Positions 37,049 to 46,595 of a DNA stretch of 64,000 nucleotides are shown here, in pieces. This DNA comes from Beijerinckiaceae bacterium (GTDB lineage: Bacteria > Pseudomonadota > Alphaproteobacteria > Rhizobiales > Beijerinckiaceae): the NCBI GenBank assembly GCA_947370975.1, contig CANBNG010000004.1, positions 162,644-226,643 of the forward strand, read 5' to 3'. A program made the position numbers and the translations under genes. Every line of letters starts with the position of its first letter. Position 1 is the stretch's first letter. The notes beneath the pieces are model-generated. The model saw only the letters and a program-made list of their open reading frames with translations. It did no database searches and had not been told where the DNA came from.

Positions 37049-37450
37049 GTGACGCAAATGAGCCTCGCGCAATGTCTCGTATGGGCCAGAGAGCGGCCCG
37101 ATCCCGAAGGGGATATCGCCGACACCGTCACCCGCATGCGTCGCTTCGAACGCGCGACGGCGCTGGCCTATGGCGATCCCGAACATGAAGCGCTGATGAC
37201 GGGCCAGACGGATGCGGAGGATCCCGGCGTCTGGGACCAGACCTGGGGCTCAAGCTGGATCGCGCGCGGCACTGCGCCGTCCGACATTCTGGGTGAATTG
37301 CACTGGGTGCAGACGCTCTATGAGCGCATGGCGCGCATGCCCTATGGCACGCCCCAGCATCTCAATGCGATGCGCTATGCCGAAGCCCATCGCAGCGCGC
37401 TTTTCAACAAGCTCGGCCTGACGCCGATGGTGCGCACAGAGCAGGATTGA
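37049..37450 (+). CDS. Conserved-looking hypothetical protein (GTG start)
   Basis: A 133-residue cytoplasmic protein I do not recognise. The GTG at 37049 is chosen because AAGGAGA lies seven bases upstream; an in-frame GTG 27 bases earlier has no site. No signal peptide or membrane segment. It is rich in Met, Trp and Arg, with predicted helices (IADTVTRMRRFERATALAY, ILGELHWVQTLYERMARM). Codon use matches its neighbours, and the strong ribosome site and following hairpin argue that it is a real gene. No function is assigned. Confidence 0.65.
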   Translation: MTQMSLAQCLVWARERPDPEGDIADTVTRMRRFERATALAYGDPEHEALMTGQTDAEDPGVWDQTWGSSWIARGTAPSDILGELHWVQTLYERMARMPYGTPQHLNAMRYAEAHRSALFNKLGLTPMVRTEQD

Positions 37451-37476
37451 GGCGCGCGCGAGAAGCGCGCGCCTTT
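37451..37476 (+). terminator. Hairpin after the 37049 gene
   Basis: Perfect 9-bp stem (GGCGCGCGC with GCGCGCGCC), 5-base loop, then only three T. It starts directly after the stop codon and lies between convergent genes. Confidence 0.55.
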
Positions 37477-37483
37477 AAGAAGG

Positions 37484-38170
37484 TCAGCCCTTGGCAGGCA
37501 TCTTTCCAAGATGGGCCAGCACGTCTTCGACATGCATCACATCGGCATATTTGTGGTGCAGGTCGAAAAGATTGACCTTGTGGCTCAGCATCGAGCGATC
37601 ATAGGTGCATTCCTCGACGAGCACATTGTGGAAGCCGTAGGAATAGGCATCAACCGTTGACGCGCGCACGCAACCAGATGTGCTTTCGCCGCAGATGATG
37701 AGGCTTTCCACGCCGAGGCGGCGCAGATGGGCGATCAGCGGCGTGCCGAAAAAGGCCGAGGCGCGCTCCTTGTAGATCACCAATTCGCCGGGCTTGGGCG
37801 CAAGCGCCTCATAGATTCCATATTGGTCTTCATTTTCATCGCGCATGCTGCGGTTGGTCGATTTCACGCCCGCCGTGTCGGCATGGCGCGTGGAATAGAT
37901 CACCGGCACGCCAACCGCGCGCGCAGCTGCAAACAACGCCTGCGTGGGGGCAATCGCGTTCCACGCATTCTCGCCACAGGAACCCGGATGCGTCCGGTTG
38001 ACCTCGATCACCGGCTTGCAGCCGCCCTCATAGGCCTTGTTGTAAAGGTCGATGGCGATGATGGCGGGCTTGGGGCCCACAAAGGTCTCGCGAATGTAGG
38101 GCTCGTAGATCTCGAGAATTTCGGGATTGACGATATCCTTCCAGCAATGGTCCTCGAAATCGCGCGCCAT
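37484..38170 (-). CDS. Isochorismatase-like cysteine hydrolase
   Basis: A 228-residue hydrolase of the isochorismatase/N-carbamoylsarcosine amidase superfamily. The catalytic triad is visible: Asp41 in AIDLYN, Lys134 in VIYKERASAFFGT and Cys167 in ESTSGCVRAS. The layout is closest to N-carbamoylsarcosine or carbamoyl/maleamate amidases. These enzymes cleave small amides such as carbamoylsarcosine, maleamate or ureidoacrylate; the substrate cannot be picked from sequence. It is monocistronic, with no obvious partners nearby. Confidence 0.85.
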   Translation of the reverse strand: MARDFEDHCWKDIVNPEILEIYEPYIRETFVGPKPAIIAIDLYNKAYEGGCKPVIEVNRTHPGSCGENAWNAIAPTQALFAAARAVGVPVIYSTRHADTAGVKSTNRSMRDENEDQYGIYEALAPKPGELVIYKERASAFFGTPLIAHLRRLGVESLIICGESTSGCVRASTVDAYSYGFHNVLVEECTYDRSMLSHKVNLFDLHHKYADVMHVEDVLAHLGKMPAKG

Positions 38171-38282
38171 GCTCCACTCCTGTTGTTCTTATGTTTGACG
38201 GATGGTGCATCGTCGAGCCCGCGCACCCATTTGTAAAGCCACGATGCGCGCCATAGACGCTGCAAAATCCGGGCTTCATGCC

Positions 38283-39254
38283 TCAGAAATGACTGTAGGA
38301 ACCCCGCGCAAAACTTATGGTCTGGCCGGTGCTGTCGCAAAACACGGGCGGCCCCTCGCCTGCCCGCACAAGGCCGATGCGGGTAACGGCGACGCCTGCC
38401 ATCTGCGCTGCCGCTTCAAAAGCAGCCGCGCTCTCCTGCGGGACGCTGGCGAGAATCTCGTAATCATCGCCACCTGTCAGCGCCTGCGCGAAATGCGCAT
38501 CGCTTTGCGCAACAAGCGCACGCACTTCGAACGAAAGCGGGACGGCATCGGCCTCCACCAGCGCGCTGACGCCCGACACGCGCATCATCTTGGCAAGATC
38601 GCCGACCAGCCCGTCCGACACGTCCATGCAGGCATGGGCATGGTCAAGAAGTGCGCCTGCAAGCGCGGTGCGTGGAAGCGGGCGCAGATAGCGCGCGCGC
38701 AAATGGTCGGAGCCCGCGCCTGCCGCGATTGTCCCAAGCCGCAGCTGCAAGCCCAGCGCGGCATCACCGATGGTGCCGGAGACATAGAGATAGTCGCCAG
38801 CCTTCGCCCCGGTGCGCGGCGCCATGCGCCCGCTCGGCACAAGGCCAAAGGCGGTGATCGACACCATCAGCGGGCCCGGCGTCTGCACCGTATCGCCGCC
38901 AAGCAGCGGGCAATGATAGGTTGCAATATCCCCCGCAAGCCCTGCCGCGAAACGCTCCAGCCAGGCCTCATCGGTCGCGGCAGGCAAGGCGAGCGCCAGC
39001 ACGAAGCCGCGCGGGCGTGCGCCCTTGGCGGCAAGATCGGAGAGGTTGACGCGCAGCGCCTTGGCGGCAATGGCGTCAGGCGGATCATCGGGGAAGAAAT
39101 GCACGCCTGCGACAAGCGCATCGCAGGTCACGACAAGATCAAAGCCCGGCTCCACCGCCATGCAAGCGGCATCATCCTTGAGGCCAAGACCGTCGGGCCC
39201 GGCGAGCGGCGCAAAAAACCTTGCTATCAGGTCATCTTCGCTCAATCTCGCCAT
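38283..39254 (-). CDS. thiL: Thiamine-phosphate kinase
   Basis: Final step of thiamine diphosphate synthesis, ATP-dependent, 323 residues of the PurM/ThiL fold. Typical are GLKDDAACMAV, VTCDALVAGVHFF, NLSDLAAKGARPRGF, the GGDTVQTPGPL stretch, CMDVSDGLVGDL and LTGGDDYEIL near the C-terminus. It is the last gene of the glyA-nrdR-ribDEH-nusB-thiL run, nine bases after nusB, so thiamine and riboflavin cofactor genes share a transcript here. Confidence 0.95.
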   Translation of the reverse strand: MARLSEDDLIARFFAPLAGPDGLGLKDDAACMAVEPGFDLVVTCDALVAGVHFFPDDPPDAIAAKALRVNLSDLAAKGARPRGFVLALALPAATDEAWLERFAAGLAGDIATYHCPLLGGDTVQTPGPLMVSITAFGLVPSGRMAPRTGAKAGDYLYVSGTIGDAALGLQLRLGTIAAGAGSDHLRARYLRPLPRTALAGALLDHAHACMDVSDGLVGDLAKMMRVSGVSALVEADAVPLSFEVRALVAQSDAHFAQALTGGDDYEILASVPQESAAAFEAAAQMAGVAVTRIGLVRAGEGPPVFCDSTGQTISFARGSYSHF

Positions 39255-39263
39255 GGGCCCTCT

Positions 39264-39725
39264 TCAGATGCGGGCTTCGAATTCCTCAGGGCGCAATTCG
39301 CGCGCAACCTTGTCGAGCACGGCATTGATCATGCCGGTCTCTTCACGGCCGAGAAAAGCGGCTGCGACATCGACATATTCTGTAATGACGACGCGGGCGG
39401 GAATATCCTTGCGCTTGCGCAATTCATAGGTCGCGGCACGCAACACGGCGCGCATCACGGCCTCGACGCGCGCAAGCGGCCAGCCGCCGGCCAGCGTCGT
39501 GTCGATCAAGCGGTCGATCAGTTCCTGATCTTTCAGCACGCCGCCCAGAATATCGCGGAAGAACTCGACTTCCGCAGGCTTGTACTGGTCGCCCTCGATT
39601 TCCGCGCCGATCCAATAGGTCTCGAATTCGGCGAAAATCTCGTTGATGCCCTTGGCGGCGACATCCATCTGGTAGAGCGCTTGCGTGGCGGCAAGACGTG
39701 CGGCGGCGCGATGTTCGCGTGACAT
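39264..39725 (-). CDS. nusB: Transcription antitermination protein NusB
   Basis: RNA-binding helical protein that, with NusE/S10, binds boxA in rRNA operons; 153 residues. REHRAAARLAATQALYQMD at the N-terminus and YVDVAAAFLGREETGMINAVLDKVAREL at the C-terminus are characteristic. The start overlaps the ribH stop by one base (TAATG), so translation is coupled. The ribH-nusB pairing is conserved widely in bacteria. Confidence 0.95.
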   Translation of the reverse strand: MSREHRAAARLAATQALYQMDVAAKGINEIFAEFETYWIGAEIEGDQYKPAEVEFFRDILGGVLKDQELIDRLIDTTLAGGWPLARVEAVMRAVLRAATYELRKRKDIPARVVITEYVDVAAAFLGREETGMINAVLDKVARELRPEEFEARI

Positions 39726-40213
39726 TATTTTGCTCCGCCCGAACGCGTCAGCGCAATCAGGGTGAGGGCCGCACGCACGGCATCGCCGCCCTTGTCGCCC
39801 TGCCCCGGATCGGCGCGCACAATCGCCTGGTCTTCGTCTTCGACCGTCAGGATGCCATTGCCGAGCGGCAGCTTGCGCTGCACAGACAGATCCATCAGCG
39901 CGCGCGAGCTTTCGCCCGCCACGATCTCGAAATGATAGGTTTCGCCACGAATGACGCAGCCCAGAGCAACGGCGCCATCGAAGGGCGTACCGGCGGCCTT
40001 CGCAGAATCGCAGGCAATGGCAATGGCGGCGGGGATTTCCAGCGCGCCCGGCATGGAGAGCAACGTCACTGTTGCGCCAGCCTCGAGCGCGGCACGGCGC
40101 GCACCGGCGAGCAGCATTTCCCCGATATCGTCGTAAAAGCGGGCCTCGACCACGAGAAGTCGGGCTCCGGCAACGCCGCTGATGGGTTGGATCGATCGGC
40201 GGGCTTCGGCCAT
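39725..40213 (-). CDS. ribH: 6,7-Dimethyl-8-ribityllumazine synthase
   Basis: Condenses the ribityl-pyrimidine with dihydroxybutanone phosphate in riboflavin synthesis; 162 residues, forms pentamers or icosahedra. [39 protein letters not shown] and [16 protein letters not shown] are diagnostic. The start at 40213 has GAGGAA upstream; 31 extra in-frame codons upstream lack similarity. It lies 106 bases after ribE and overlaps nusB by one base. Confidence 0.95.
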   Translation of the reverse strand: MAEARRSIQPISGVAGARLLVVEARFYDDIGEMLLAGARRAALEAGATVTLLSMPGALEIPAAIAIACDSAKAAGTPFDGAVALGCVIRGETYHFEIVAGESSRALMDLSVQRKLPLGNGILTVEDEDQAIVRADPGQGDKGGDAVRAALTLIALTRSGGAK

Positions 40214-40319
40214 GAACTGTTCCTCGTATCGCGCAAAGGCGCGCGCTGTGAGTACAGCGCGCGGGCGTTGATCGCAAGCATCACGGGGCGCACAGCCGTC
40301 ATGCAACCGCCTGAAGTGG

Positions 40320-40922
40320 TCAGGCGACCTCGGTCAAACGGGCCGCATAGCGGGCCATGAGATCGACTTCGATGTTCATGAAATCGCCCGTCTTGCGCTC
40401 GCCCCAGGTGGTGACGGCCAGCGTATGGGGGATGAGCAGGACCGAAAGCACGCGACCGGAGACGGAATTGACCGTCAACGACGTACCATCGAGGCAGATC
40501 GAGCCCTTTTCGGCGATAAAGCGGGCCAGTGCGGCCGGCGCTTCAATATCAAAATGCGACATGCCATCGAAATCGCGGCGTTCCACAATTTTCGCAATGC
40601 CGTCGACATGGCCCGTGACGATATGCCCGCCAAGCTCGTCGCCGATCTTCAGCGAGCGTTCGAGATTGATGTGCTGGCCAACCTGCCAGCCGCCCACAGT
40701 GGTGCGCGCCAGTGTTTCAGCCGCGGCGTCGACTTCAAAATAGGTCTTGCCATTCTCGCTGCCGATCTCGACCGCCGTCAGGCAGGGACCGGAACAGGCG
40801 ATGGACGCGCCAAGCAGAATGCTCTCGGGCGTATAGGAACAGGCGATGCGGATGCGGCGCAACTCGCCCTTTTCCATGATGGACAAGATCGTGCCGACGT
40901 CGCTCACGAGACCGGTGAACAT
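40320..40922 (-). CDS. ribE: Riboflavin synthase alpha subunit
   Basis: Dismutates two 6,7-dimethyl-8-ribityllumazine molecules to riboflavin; 200 residues with two homologous lumazine-binding repeats. [12 protein letters not shown] starts the first repeat, [16 protein letters not shown] lies within it, and [13 protein letters not shown] with GTSLTVNSV mark the second. Its ATG lies directly after the ribD stop with no gap. No FMN riboswitch was seen in the operon. Confidence 0.95.
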   Translation of the reverse strand: MFTGLVSDVGTILSIMEKGELRRIRIACSYTPESILLGASIACSGPCLTAVEIGSENGKTYFEVDAAAETLARTTVGGWQVGQHINLERSLKIGDELGGHIVTGHVDGIAKIVERRDFDGMSHFDIEAPAALARFIAEKGSICLDGTSLTVNSVSGRVLSVLLIPHTLAVTTWGERKTGDFMNIEVDLMARYAARLTEVA

Positions 40923-42056
40923 TTACAAATTCCTCTCGTATCGAGCCATGCGATCAGCGCCAAGCTGTACATCTTCTACGTGGCTGTAGCGCGATGGATC
41001 GGACAGACGCGCGCGCGCCAGATCGTCGAGCGCAGGAAGCCCTTCGCGCCCAAGCATCTTTTCGCCGCGCATCAGCACGACCTCATCGGCAAGCCCGGCC
41101 TCGATCAGCTGTGCGCCAACATGCGGACCGCCCTCGCTGAGCACGCGCGTGACGCCACGCTGCGCAAGCACGCCAAGCGCTACTGCGAGATCGACATGCC
41201 CATGCGCATCGAGCGGCACGCGCTCAACCGCGACGCCCCTAGCCTCAAGCGCCACACGCGCCTCCAGAGAAGCGCCCTCGCCCGCGATCACCAGAACCGG
41301 ACGCTCGGCCACGGTTGCGACAAGGCGCGAGCGCAGCGGGAGGCGCAGATGGGTGTCGAGCACAACGCGCAAGGGGGCGCTGGCCTCAAGACCCGGCAGC
41401 CGCACGGTCAGGAGAGGATCGTCTCCGAGTATCGTGCCGACGCCGACCATGATCGCATCATGCATCGCGCGCATGATCTGCACGCGATTGTTGGCGGCAA
41501 GCCCTGTAATCATCAGGCGTGCATCATGCGGGCTGGCGGCAGCGGCAAAGCCGTCTGCGGTTTCGGCGAGCTTCAGGGTCACCATCGGGCGGCCCTGCGT
41601 CACGCGCAGGATGTGCCCGAGATTGGCGCGGTAGGCGGCCTGCGCGCCAACGCCCGCGCGCACCTCGATCCCCGCATCCCGCAACATGGCATGGCCACGA
41701 CCAGCCACACGCACGTCAGGATCTTCGATGGCCGAAACAACGCGCGCAATGCCAGCCTTCACGATGGCATGTGCGCAGGGGCCGGTCACGCCATGATGGC
41801 TGCAGGGCTCGAGCGTGACATAAAGTGTGGCGCCGCGCGCCGCCTCGCCCGCATCCGCAATGGCAACCGTTTCGGCATGCGGGCGACCACCTGGCTGCGT
41901 CGCGCCACGCCCGATGATCTGACCATCGCGCACGATGATGCAGCCGACTGCAGGATTGGGCGACGTCACGCCAAGCCCGCGGCGCGCAAAGGCGATTGCG
42001 GCGGCCATGAATCTTTCGTCAGATACCACTTTAACAAAGCTGCCCGGCGCGCTCAT
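40923..42056 (-). CDS. ribD: Bifunctional riboflavin deaminase/reductase RibD
   Basis: Two sequential steps of riboflavin synthesis in one 377-residue chain. The N-terminal deaminase has zinc ligands His60, Cys85 and Cys94 with catalytic Glu62 (HAETVAI and [11 protein letters not shown]). The C-terminal reductase carries [14 protein letters not shown] and the [22 protein letters not shown]-site motif. The start overlaps the nrdR stop by four bases (ATGA), and the stop directly abuts the ribE start. Confidence 0.95.
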   Translation of the reverse strand: MSAPGSFVKVVSDERFMAAAIAFARRGLGVTSPNPAVGCIIVRDGQIIGRGATQPGGRPHAETVAIADAGEAARGATLYVTLEPCSHHGVTGPCAHAIVKAGIARVVSAIEDPDVRVAGRGHAMLRDAGIEVRAGVGAQAAYRANLGHILRVTQGRPMVTLKLAETADGFAAAASPHDARLMITGLAANNRVQIMRAMHDAIMVGVGTILGDDPLLTVRLPGLEASAPLRVVLDTHLRLPLRSRLVATVAERPVLVIAGEGASLEARVALEARGVAVERVPLDAHGHVDLAVALGVLAQRGVTRVLSEGGPHVGAQLIEAGLADEVVLMRGEKMLGREGLPALDDLARARLSDPSRYSHVEDVQLGADRMARYERNL

Positions 42057-42547
42057 GGAGTATCGAGCGTCTTGGCGGGCGGAATCGGCATGTCGTCATC
42101 GCCTGCAAGCTGGTCGATGATCGTGCCGAAATCGCGCGCCTCGCGGAAGTTCTTGTAGACCGAGGCAAAGCGCACATAAGCGACAGAATCGAGCGCGCGC
42201 AGGCCCTCCATCACGAGCTCGCCGATATGGTCGCTCTGAATCTCGCTGTCGCCCTGGCTCTCGAGCTGGCGCACGATGCCATTGACCATGCGCTCGACCC
42301 GTTCGGGATCAACAGGGCGCTTGCGCAAGGCGATGGAGAGCGACTGCATCAGCTTGTCGCGATCAAAGGCCACACGGCGACCGGACTTTTTCACGACGAT
42401 GAGCTCGCGCAATTGCACGCGCTCAAACGTCGTGAAGCGCCCCGCGCAATCGGGGCAGACGCGCCGCCGGCGAATTGCAGACGAATCCTCGGTGGGACGC
42501 GAGTCCTTCACCTGTGTATCGAGACTTCCGCAATAGGGGCAGCGCAT
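42053..42547 (-). CDS. nrdR: Transcriptional repressor NrdR
   Basis: ATP/dATP-sensing repressor of ribonucleotide reductase genes, 164 residues. The zinc ribbon uses Cys3, Cys6, Cys31 and Cys34 (RCPYCG and CPDCAGRF). The ATP-cone follows ([20 protein letters not shown] through [14 protein letters not shown]). It lies 15 bases after glyA and overlaps ribD by four. NrdR position between glyA and rib genes is typical of Hyphomicrobiales. Confidence 0.96.
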   Translation of the reverse strand: MRCPYCGSLDTQVKDSRPTEDSSAIRRRRVCPDCAGRFTTFERVQLRELIVVKKSGRRVAFDRDKLMQSLSIALRKRPVDPERVERMVNGIVRQLESQGDSEIQSDHIGELVMEGLRALDSVAYVRFASVYKNFREARDFGTIIDQLAGDDDMPIPPAKTLDTP

Positions 42548-42562
42548 CGTTTGGTCCTGCTA

Positions 42563-43876
42563 TCAGGGATAGATCGGGAAGCGATGGGCGAGCTCGGTCA
42601 CTTGTGCACGCACCGCAGCTTCCACCGCCGCATTACCCTCTTCGCCATTGGCGGCAAGGCCATCGAGCGTCTGGCAGATGAGCTTGCCGACATGCTGGAA
42701 TTCGGCAACGCCGAACCCGCGCGAGGTCGCCGCAGGCGTCCCCAGACGAATGCCCGAGGTCACCATCGGCTTCTCGGGATCGAAGGGAATGCCGTTCTTG
42801 TTGCAGGTGATATGGGCGCGCCCGAGAGCGGCTTCAGAGATCTTGCCGTTGAGCTTCTTGGGGCGCAGATCGACGAGCATCAGATGATTGTCAGTGCCGC
42901 CCGTCACAATGTCGAAACCACCCGCCAGCAGCGTCGCCGACAGGGCCTTGGCATTATCGACAATCTGGCGCGCATAGATCTTGAAATCGGGGCGCAATGC
43001 CTCACCGAAGGCCACCGCCTTGGCAGCGATGACATGCATCAGCGGGCCACCCTGCAAGCCGGGGAACACGGCGGAATTGATCTTCTTGGCAATCGCCTCA
43101 TCGTCGGTCAGCACGAGGCCGCCGCGCGGGCCGCGCAGGGTCTTGTGCGTCGTCGTGGTGACGACATGGGCATGGGGGAACGGCGACGGATGCGCGCCGC
43201 CGGCAACGAGCCCTGCAAAATGCGCCATATCCACCAGGAACATCGCGCCGACTTCATCGGCAATCGCGCGGAACTGCGCGAAATCCCAATGGCGGGCATA
43301 GGCCGAGCCGCCGGCGATGATGAGCTTGGGCTTCTGCTCGCGCGCGAGCTTGGCGACGCTCTCCATATTGATGATCTGCGTATCGGGATCGACGCCGTAG
43401 CTGACCGCCTTGAACCACTTGCCCGACATGTTGACGGACGAACCGTGGGTGAGATGACCGCCCGCCGCCAGATCAAGACCCATGAATGTGTCGCCGGGCT
43501 GCAGCAGGGCGAGGAACACGGCCTGATTGGCCTGCGAACCCGAGTTCGGCTGGACGTTGGCGAAGCGGCATCCAAACAGACGCGTCACGCGCTCGATGGC
43601 CAGCGATTCGGCAATATCGACGAACTGGCAGCCGCCGTAATAGCGGCGGCCCGGATAGCCCTCGGCATATTTGTTGGTCATCACCGAGCCCTGTGCTTCC
43701 AGCACGGCGCGGGAGACGATGTTTTCCGACGCGATCAGCTCGATCTCATCGCGCTGGCGGCCGAGTTCCAGCTCGATCGAGCGGGCGATTTCCGGATCGC
43801 TTTCGGCCAGGCTCGCGCCGAAGAAGGAGTTCGACAGGCTGTAGCCCGACACGGCGCTCGAATTGGTCTGGGACAT
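42563..43876 (-). CDS. glyA: Serine hydroxymethyltransferase
   Basis: PLP enzyme interconverting serine and glycine with tetrahydrofolate; 437 residues. The PLP lysine lies in [16 protein letters not shown], and the N-terminal [11 protein letters not shown] plus [10 protein letters not shown] are standard. ACAGGAGCAGG upstream of the ATG at 43876 is the ribosome site. As first gene, it probably drives the whole glyA-to-thiL operon, supplying one-carbon units alongside cofactor synthesis. Confidence 0.97.
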   Translation of the reverse strand: MSQTNSSAVSGYSLSNSFFGASLAESDPEIARSIELELGRQRDEIELIASENIVSRAVLEAQGSVMTNKYAEGYPGRRYYGGCQFVDIAESLAIERVTRLFGCRFANVQPNSGSQANQAVFLALLQPGDTFMGLDLAAGGHLTHGSSVNMSGKWFKAVSYGVDPDTQIINMESVAKLAREQKPKLIIAGGSAYARHWDFAQFRAIADEVGAMFLVDMAHFAGLVAGGAHPSPFPHAHVVTTTTHKTLRGPRGGLVLTDDEAIAKKINSAVFPGLQGGPLMHVIAAKAVAFGEALRPDFKIYARQIVDNAKALSATLLAGGFDIVTGGTDNHLMLVDLRPKKLNGKISEAALGRAHITCNKNGIPFDPEKPMVTSGIRLGTPAATSRGFGVAEFQHVGKLICQTLDGLAANGEEGNAAVEAAVRAQVTELAHRFPIYP

Positions 43877-44073
43877 CGTCCTGCTCCTGTTTTAAGCCGC
43901 TGCCACGGCTCCACTGACATCGCCGGCATGGAACCTATGGGCGGACCCAAGGGCCACGCACGCAACATATAGTTCCACCGGGTCTAGAAAACGCAATCGC
44001 CTTAGCATGCCCCGCAGATGACGGAAAGGCGACACACCATGCTTTTGCCGGAAAACGGGCCCTCACCGCCAGA

Positions 44074-44114
44074 CACAAAAGCATGAGGCCCGCCTCGATC
44101 CGAGACGGGCCTCA
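44074..44114 (-). terminator. Terminator of the L,D-transpeptidase gene
   Basis: On the minus strand a stem TGAGGCCCG with CGGGCCTCA around a 13-base region that pairs further, then TGCTTTTGTG. It starts 30 bases after the transpeptidase stop. Confidence 0.8.
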
Positions 44115-44143
44115 CAAGCTTTACGGCTGAAACCTCTGCCGGA

Positions 44144-45511
44144 TCAGCGCGTCGGCATTTCACTGAGCGACATCGGCTCCAGAATGCCGCTGGACTGGAT
44201 CTGCGCCTGCGACTGGCCGGCGGAGGACGAGGGTGCAGACGCCACCGCGCCCGACGCGCCAAAGCCGTCGCGCTGGTAGATATCTTCGCGGAACTGCACG
44301 AGACCGTCATTCGACCAAGCGGTGACATAGATCCAGAACACCGGCACGGGCGAGGTCAGGCGCGCATCGATGCGCTGGCCCGAGCGGATGGCCTCGTCAA
44401 TGTGGTCGCGATCCCAGCCGGGCGTGTCCTTGAGCAGCCAGGCGACATAATCGCGGACATTCTGCACGCGCACGCAGCCCGAGGAGACGAAGCGGAAATC
44501 GTCACCGAAAATGCCCTTGGCTGGCGTGTCATGCATGTAAACGCCGTGGGGATTGGGAATGTTGATGCGCACGAAGCCCAGCGAATTGACGTCGCCGCCC
44601 GGATCCTGCCGGAACTTGAACTGCGTGGCCTCCATCGAATTCCAGTTGATGGCATTGGGCGCAACTTCGGTGCCGGCCGAATTATAAACGCGGATCTTGT
44701 TGTCCGAGAGATAATTCGCATCCGCCTGCATCTTGGGGATCAGATCCTTGCGGATGATCGAGGCAGGCACCGTCCAGAACGGGTTGAAATTGATCTCGAC
44801 GACCTTGGCCTGCATGACCGGCGACTGGCGATCGATCTTGCCAACGCCCGCCGCGTGATGGGTCACGACCTGACCGCCCTCCACCGTCTCGACGGCGGCG
44901 GCGGGAATGTTCATCGTCACGAAGCGATTGCCAAGATTGCCGGAGAAGGCGCGCAGCCGCACCAGATTGATCTCGAGCTGGCGAACACGCACCTGCGCGG
45001 GCACGTTGAGCGCCGTGATGGTCTGCTGGGCCACAACGCCCGTCGGGCTGATGCCGTGGCGGGACTGGAAGCGGCGCACGCCGGCTTCCACATAGGAATC
45101 GAACACCGGCGAGGAGCCGGCGGCAGAATCAAGATCGCCGGTGACCACGAGGCGCTGGCGCAGGGCGACCACTGCCGGGCTCTTGCTGCCGATCTTCATC
45201 GTCTGGTTGGGAACCGAGCTCCAGCCACCGCGGGCGGCCAGATCCTGATATTGGGCTATCGCCTGCTCGGTTGTGGCGATGGTCTGCTGGGAGAGCACCG
45301 GGGTCGTCGTGCGCTGCACTGAGAGCTTCGAATCCGCGTCATATTTCTGGACCCATTCAGCCTGCTCGCCAAAGAGCGCCGCCGTGCCATCGACCGGAGC
45401 TGCGAACGCATCCGCCACGCCAAACCGCCCGCCGCCGAAAGCCGCAATGCCAGCCAAGGTCAGGCCACGGGCAAAGGCCCGACGGGAAATGGAATGGTTC
45501 AACTTGCTCAC
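44144..45511 (-). CDS. L,D-transpeptidase (YcbB-type, LdtP-like)
   Basis: A 455-residue periplasmic enzyme that makes 3-3 peptidoglycan crosslinks or links proteins to the wall. A Tat-like signal (SRRAFARG at 9-16) opens it. A peptidoglycan-binding domain (SPAVVALRQRLVVTGDLD ... FQSRHGISPTGVV) precedes the YkuD catalytic domain, where His in YMHDTPAKG and Cys in SSGCVRVQN form the active site. The C-terminal tail is Ser/Gln-rich. It lies downstream of the MarR regulator at 45794 on the same strand, matching the LdtR-LdtP pair described in Liberibacter and rhizobia. Confidence 0.9.
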   Translation of the reverse strand: MSKLNHSISRRAFARGLTLAGIAAFGGGRFGVADAFAAPVDGTAALFGEQAEWVQKYDADSKLSVQRTTTPVLSQQTIATTEQAIAQYQDLAARGGWSSVPNQTMKIGSKSPAVVALRQRLVVTGDLDSAAGSSPVFDSYVEAGVRRFQSRHGISPTGVVAQQTITALNVPAQVRVRQLEINLVRLRAFSGNLGNRFVTMNIPAAAVETVEGGQVVTHHAAGVGKIDRQSPVMQAKVVEINFNPFWTVPASIIRKDLIPKMQADANYLSDNKIRVYNSAGTEVAPNAINWNSMEATQFKFRQDPGGDVNSLGFVRINIPNPHGVYMHDTPAKGIFGDDFRFVSSGCVRVQNVRDYVAWLLKDTPGWDRDHIDEAIRSGQRIDARLTSPVPVFWIYVTAWSNDGLVQFREDIYQRDGFGASGAVASAPSSSAGQSQAQIQSSGILEPMSLSEMPTR

Positions 45512-45641
45512 CGGTCACTCCAATGCGTTTTCAAACTGGCACAGGCCCATGCGGACCCTCACTATGGCGTCCCGCATGGCGGCACGGCCCTGACCAACGC
45601 TTCTGTTTCACAAAGAGGAAACACCCCTCCGCAAGGCTGAA

Positions 45642-45651
45642 TTAGCGCTAA
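45642..45651. promoter_or_regulatory. Palindrome TTAGCGCTAA upstream of the L,D-transpeptidase
   Basis: Perfect 10-bp palindrome about 130 bases upstream of the transpeptidase start, in the gap to the MarR-family gene. A MarR dimer site is plausible but unproven. Confidence 0.35.
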
Positions 45652-45793
45652 CACGAGCAGGGTTAAAAAAGAAGGAACAGCAAGGCCGTTTTGTGGCAGC
45701 AGCGCTTCCGCAAAGCCACACTGGCTAGAAAAGCGAAAGGGGCGGCCTAACGGACGCCCCTTTATATCGAGAATTCGCTCTGAACAGGAAATG

Positions 45794-46306
45794 CTACAGC
45801 CGATACCGGATCTGGTCGGTCCAGAAGCGCTCAAGGCGGGCGAGCGCGAGGTTCATGCGCGAGAAATCATCGCCCGAGATGCCGCCGATCTGCTCGACGG
45901 TCAGCACATGCTTCTCGTAAAGCCCGCCGATGATGTCATGCACCGCCCTGCCCTTCTCGGTAAGGCTGATACGGACCGAGCGGCGATCGATGCGCGAGCG
46001 GGCGTGATGGAGATAATTCATCTCGACGAGCTTCTTGACGTTGTAGGAGACGTTCGAGCCAAGATAATAACCGCGCGTGCGCAGTTCGCCCGCGGTCAAT
46101 TCCTTGTCGCCGATATTATAGAGCAGCAGCGCCTGAACGGCGTTGATGTCGCTGCGGTCGCGGCGGTCGAATTCATCCTTGATGACATCGAGCAGACGGC
46201 GATGGAGCCGCTCAACCAAGGTGAGCGCTTCAAGATAGACCGGACGCACTTCGCCGATACGCTCCGAGCGCGGCTGTGCCACTTCCGTCTTGAGGACCGT
46301 GTTCAT
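45794..46306 (-). CDS. ldtR: MarR-family regulator LdtR
   Basis: A 170-residue winged-helix regulator. The helix-turn-helix lies around ELTAGELRTRGYYLGSNVSYNVKKLVEMNYL and the wing in SRIDRRSVRISLTEKG; dimerisation helices are at both ends. Sequence and position beside an L,D-transpeptidase gene match LdtR, the regulator of ldtP and osmotic tolerance first studied in Candidatus Liberibacter asiaticus. The next gene on its strand is the transpeptidase after 282 bases. Its upstream region (46307-46480) is unusually AT-rich and includes the palindrome GTTTAAAC at 46393-46400, a possible autoregulation site. Confidence 0.85.
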   Translation of the reverse strand: MNTVLKTEVAQPRSERIGEVRPVYLEALTLVERLHRRLLDVIKDEFDRRDRSDINAVQALLLYNIGDKELTAGELRTRGYYLGSNVSYNVKKLVEMNYLHHARSRIDRRSVRISLTEKGRAVHDIIGGLYEKHVLTVEQIGGISGDDFSRMNLALARLERFWTDQIRYRL

Positions 46307-46595
46307 CGTAAACCCCGTTTTTACTTAGGTCTTGCCGAGAATAGTTTCGGCCCGCTGATGACGATGACTATAAGTTGCCCGCATGAATACGGGTTTAAAC
46401 AACAAGCTGAATCCAGCGTTTACTTGTTTGGGTGAATCAAAGATGAAATAACGGATTTGTTTAGCTTAAAATTTTCTTCACCTGCCGCGCCAGCATTGAT
46501 GGACTGCCGCAGTTGCCGTCATGAATCTGGGGGCCTAATGTGCGGACCACATGCGGGCGCACACAATGCTCGCGCATCGGGAGAGGAACGCACAC

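Noticed and set aside
38202..39722. A 506-codon plus-strand frame over thiL and nusB
   Set aside because: It is antisense to two conserved genes of an established operon; its composition is shadow-like.
46384..46452. A 22-codon frame in the ldtR upstream region
   Set aside because: No ribosome site, no conserved-looking features, and it lies in an AT-rich regulatory region.
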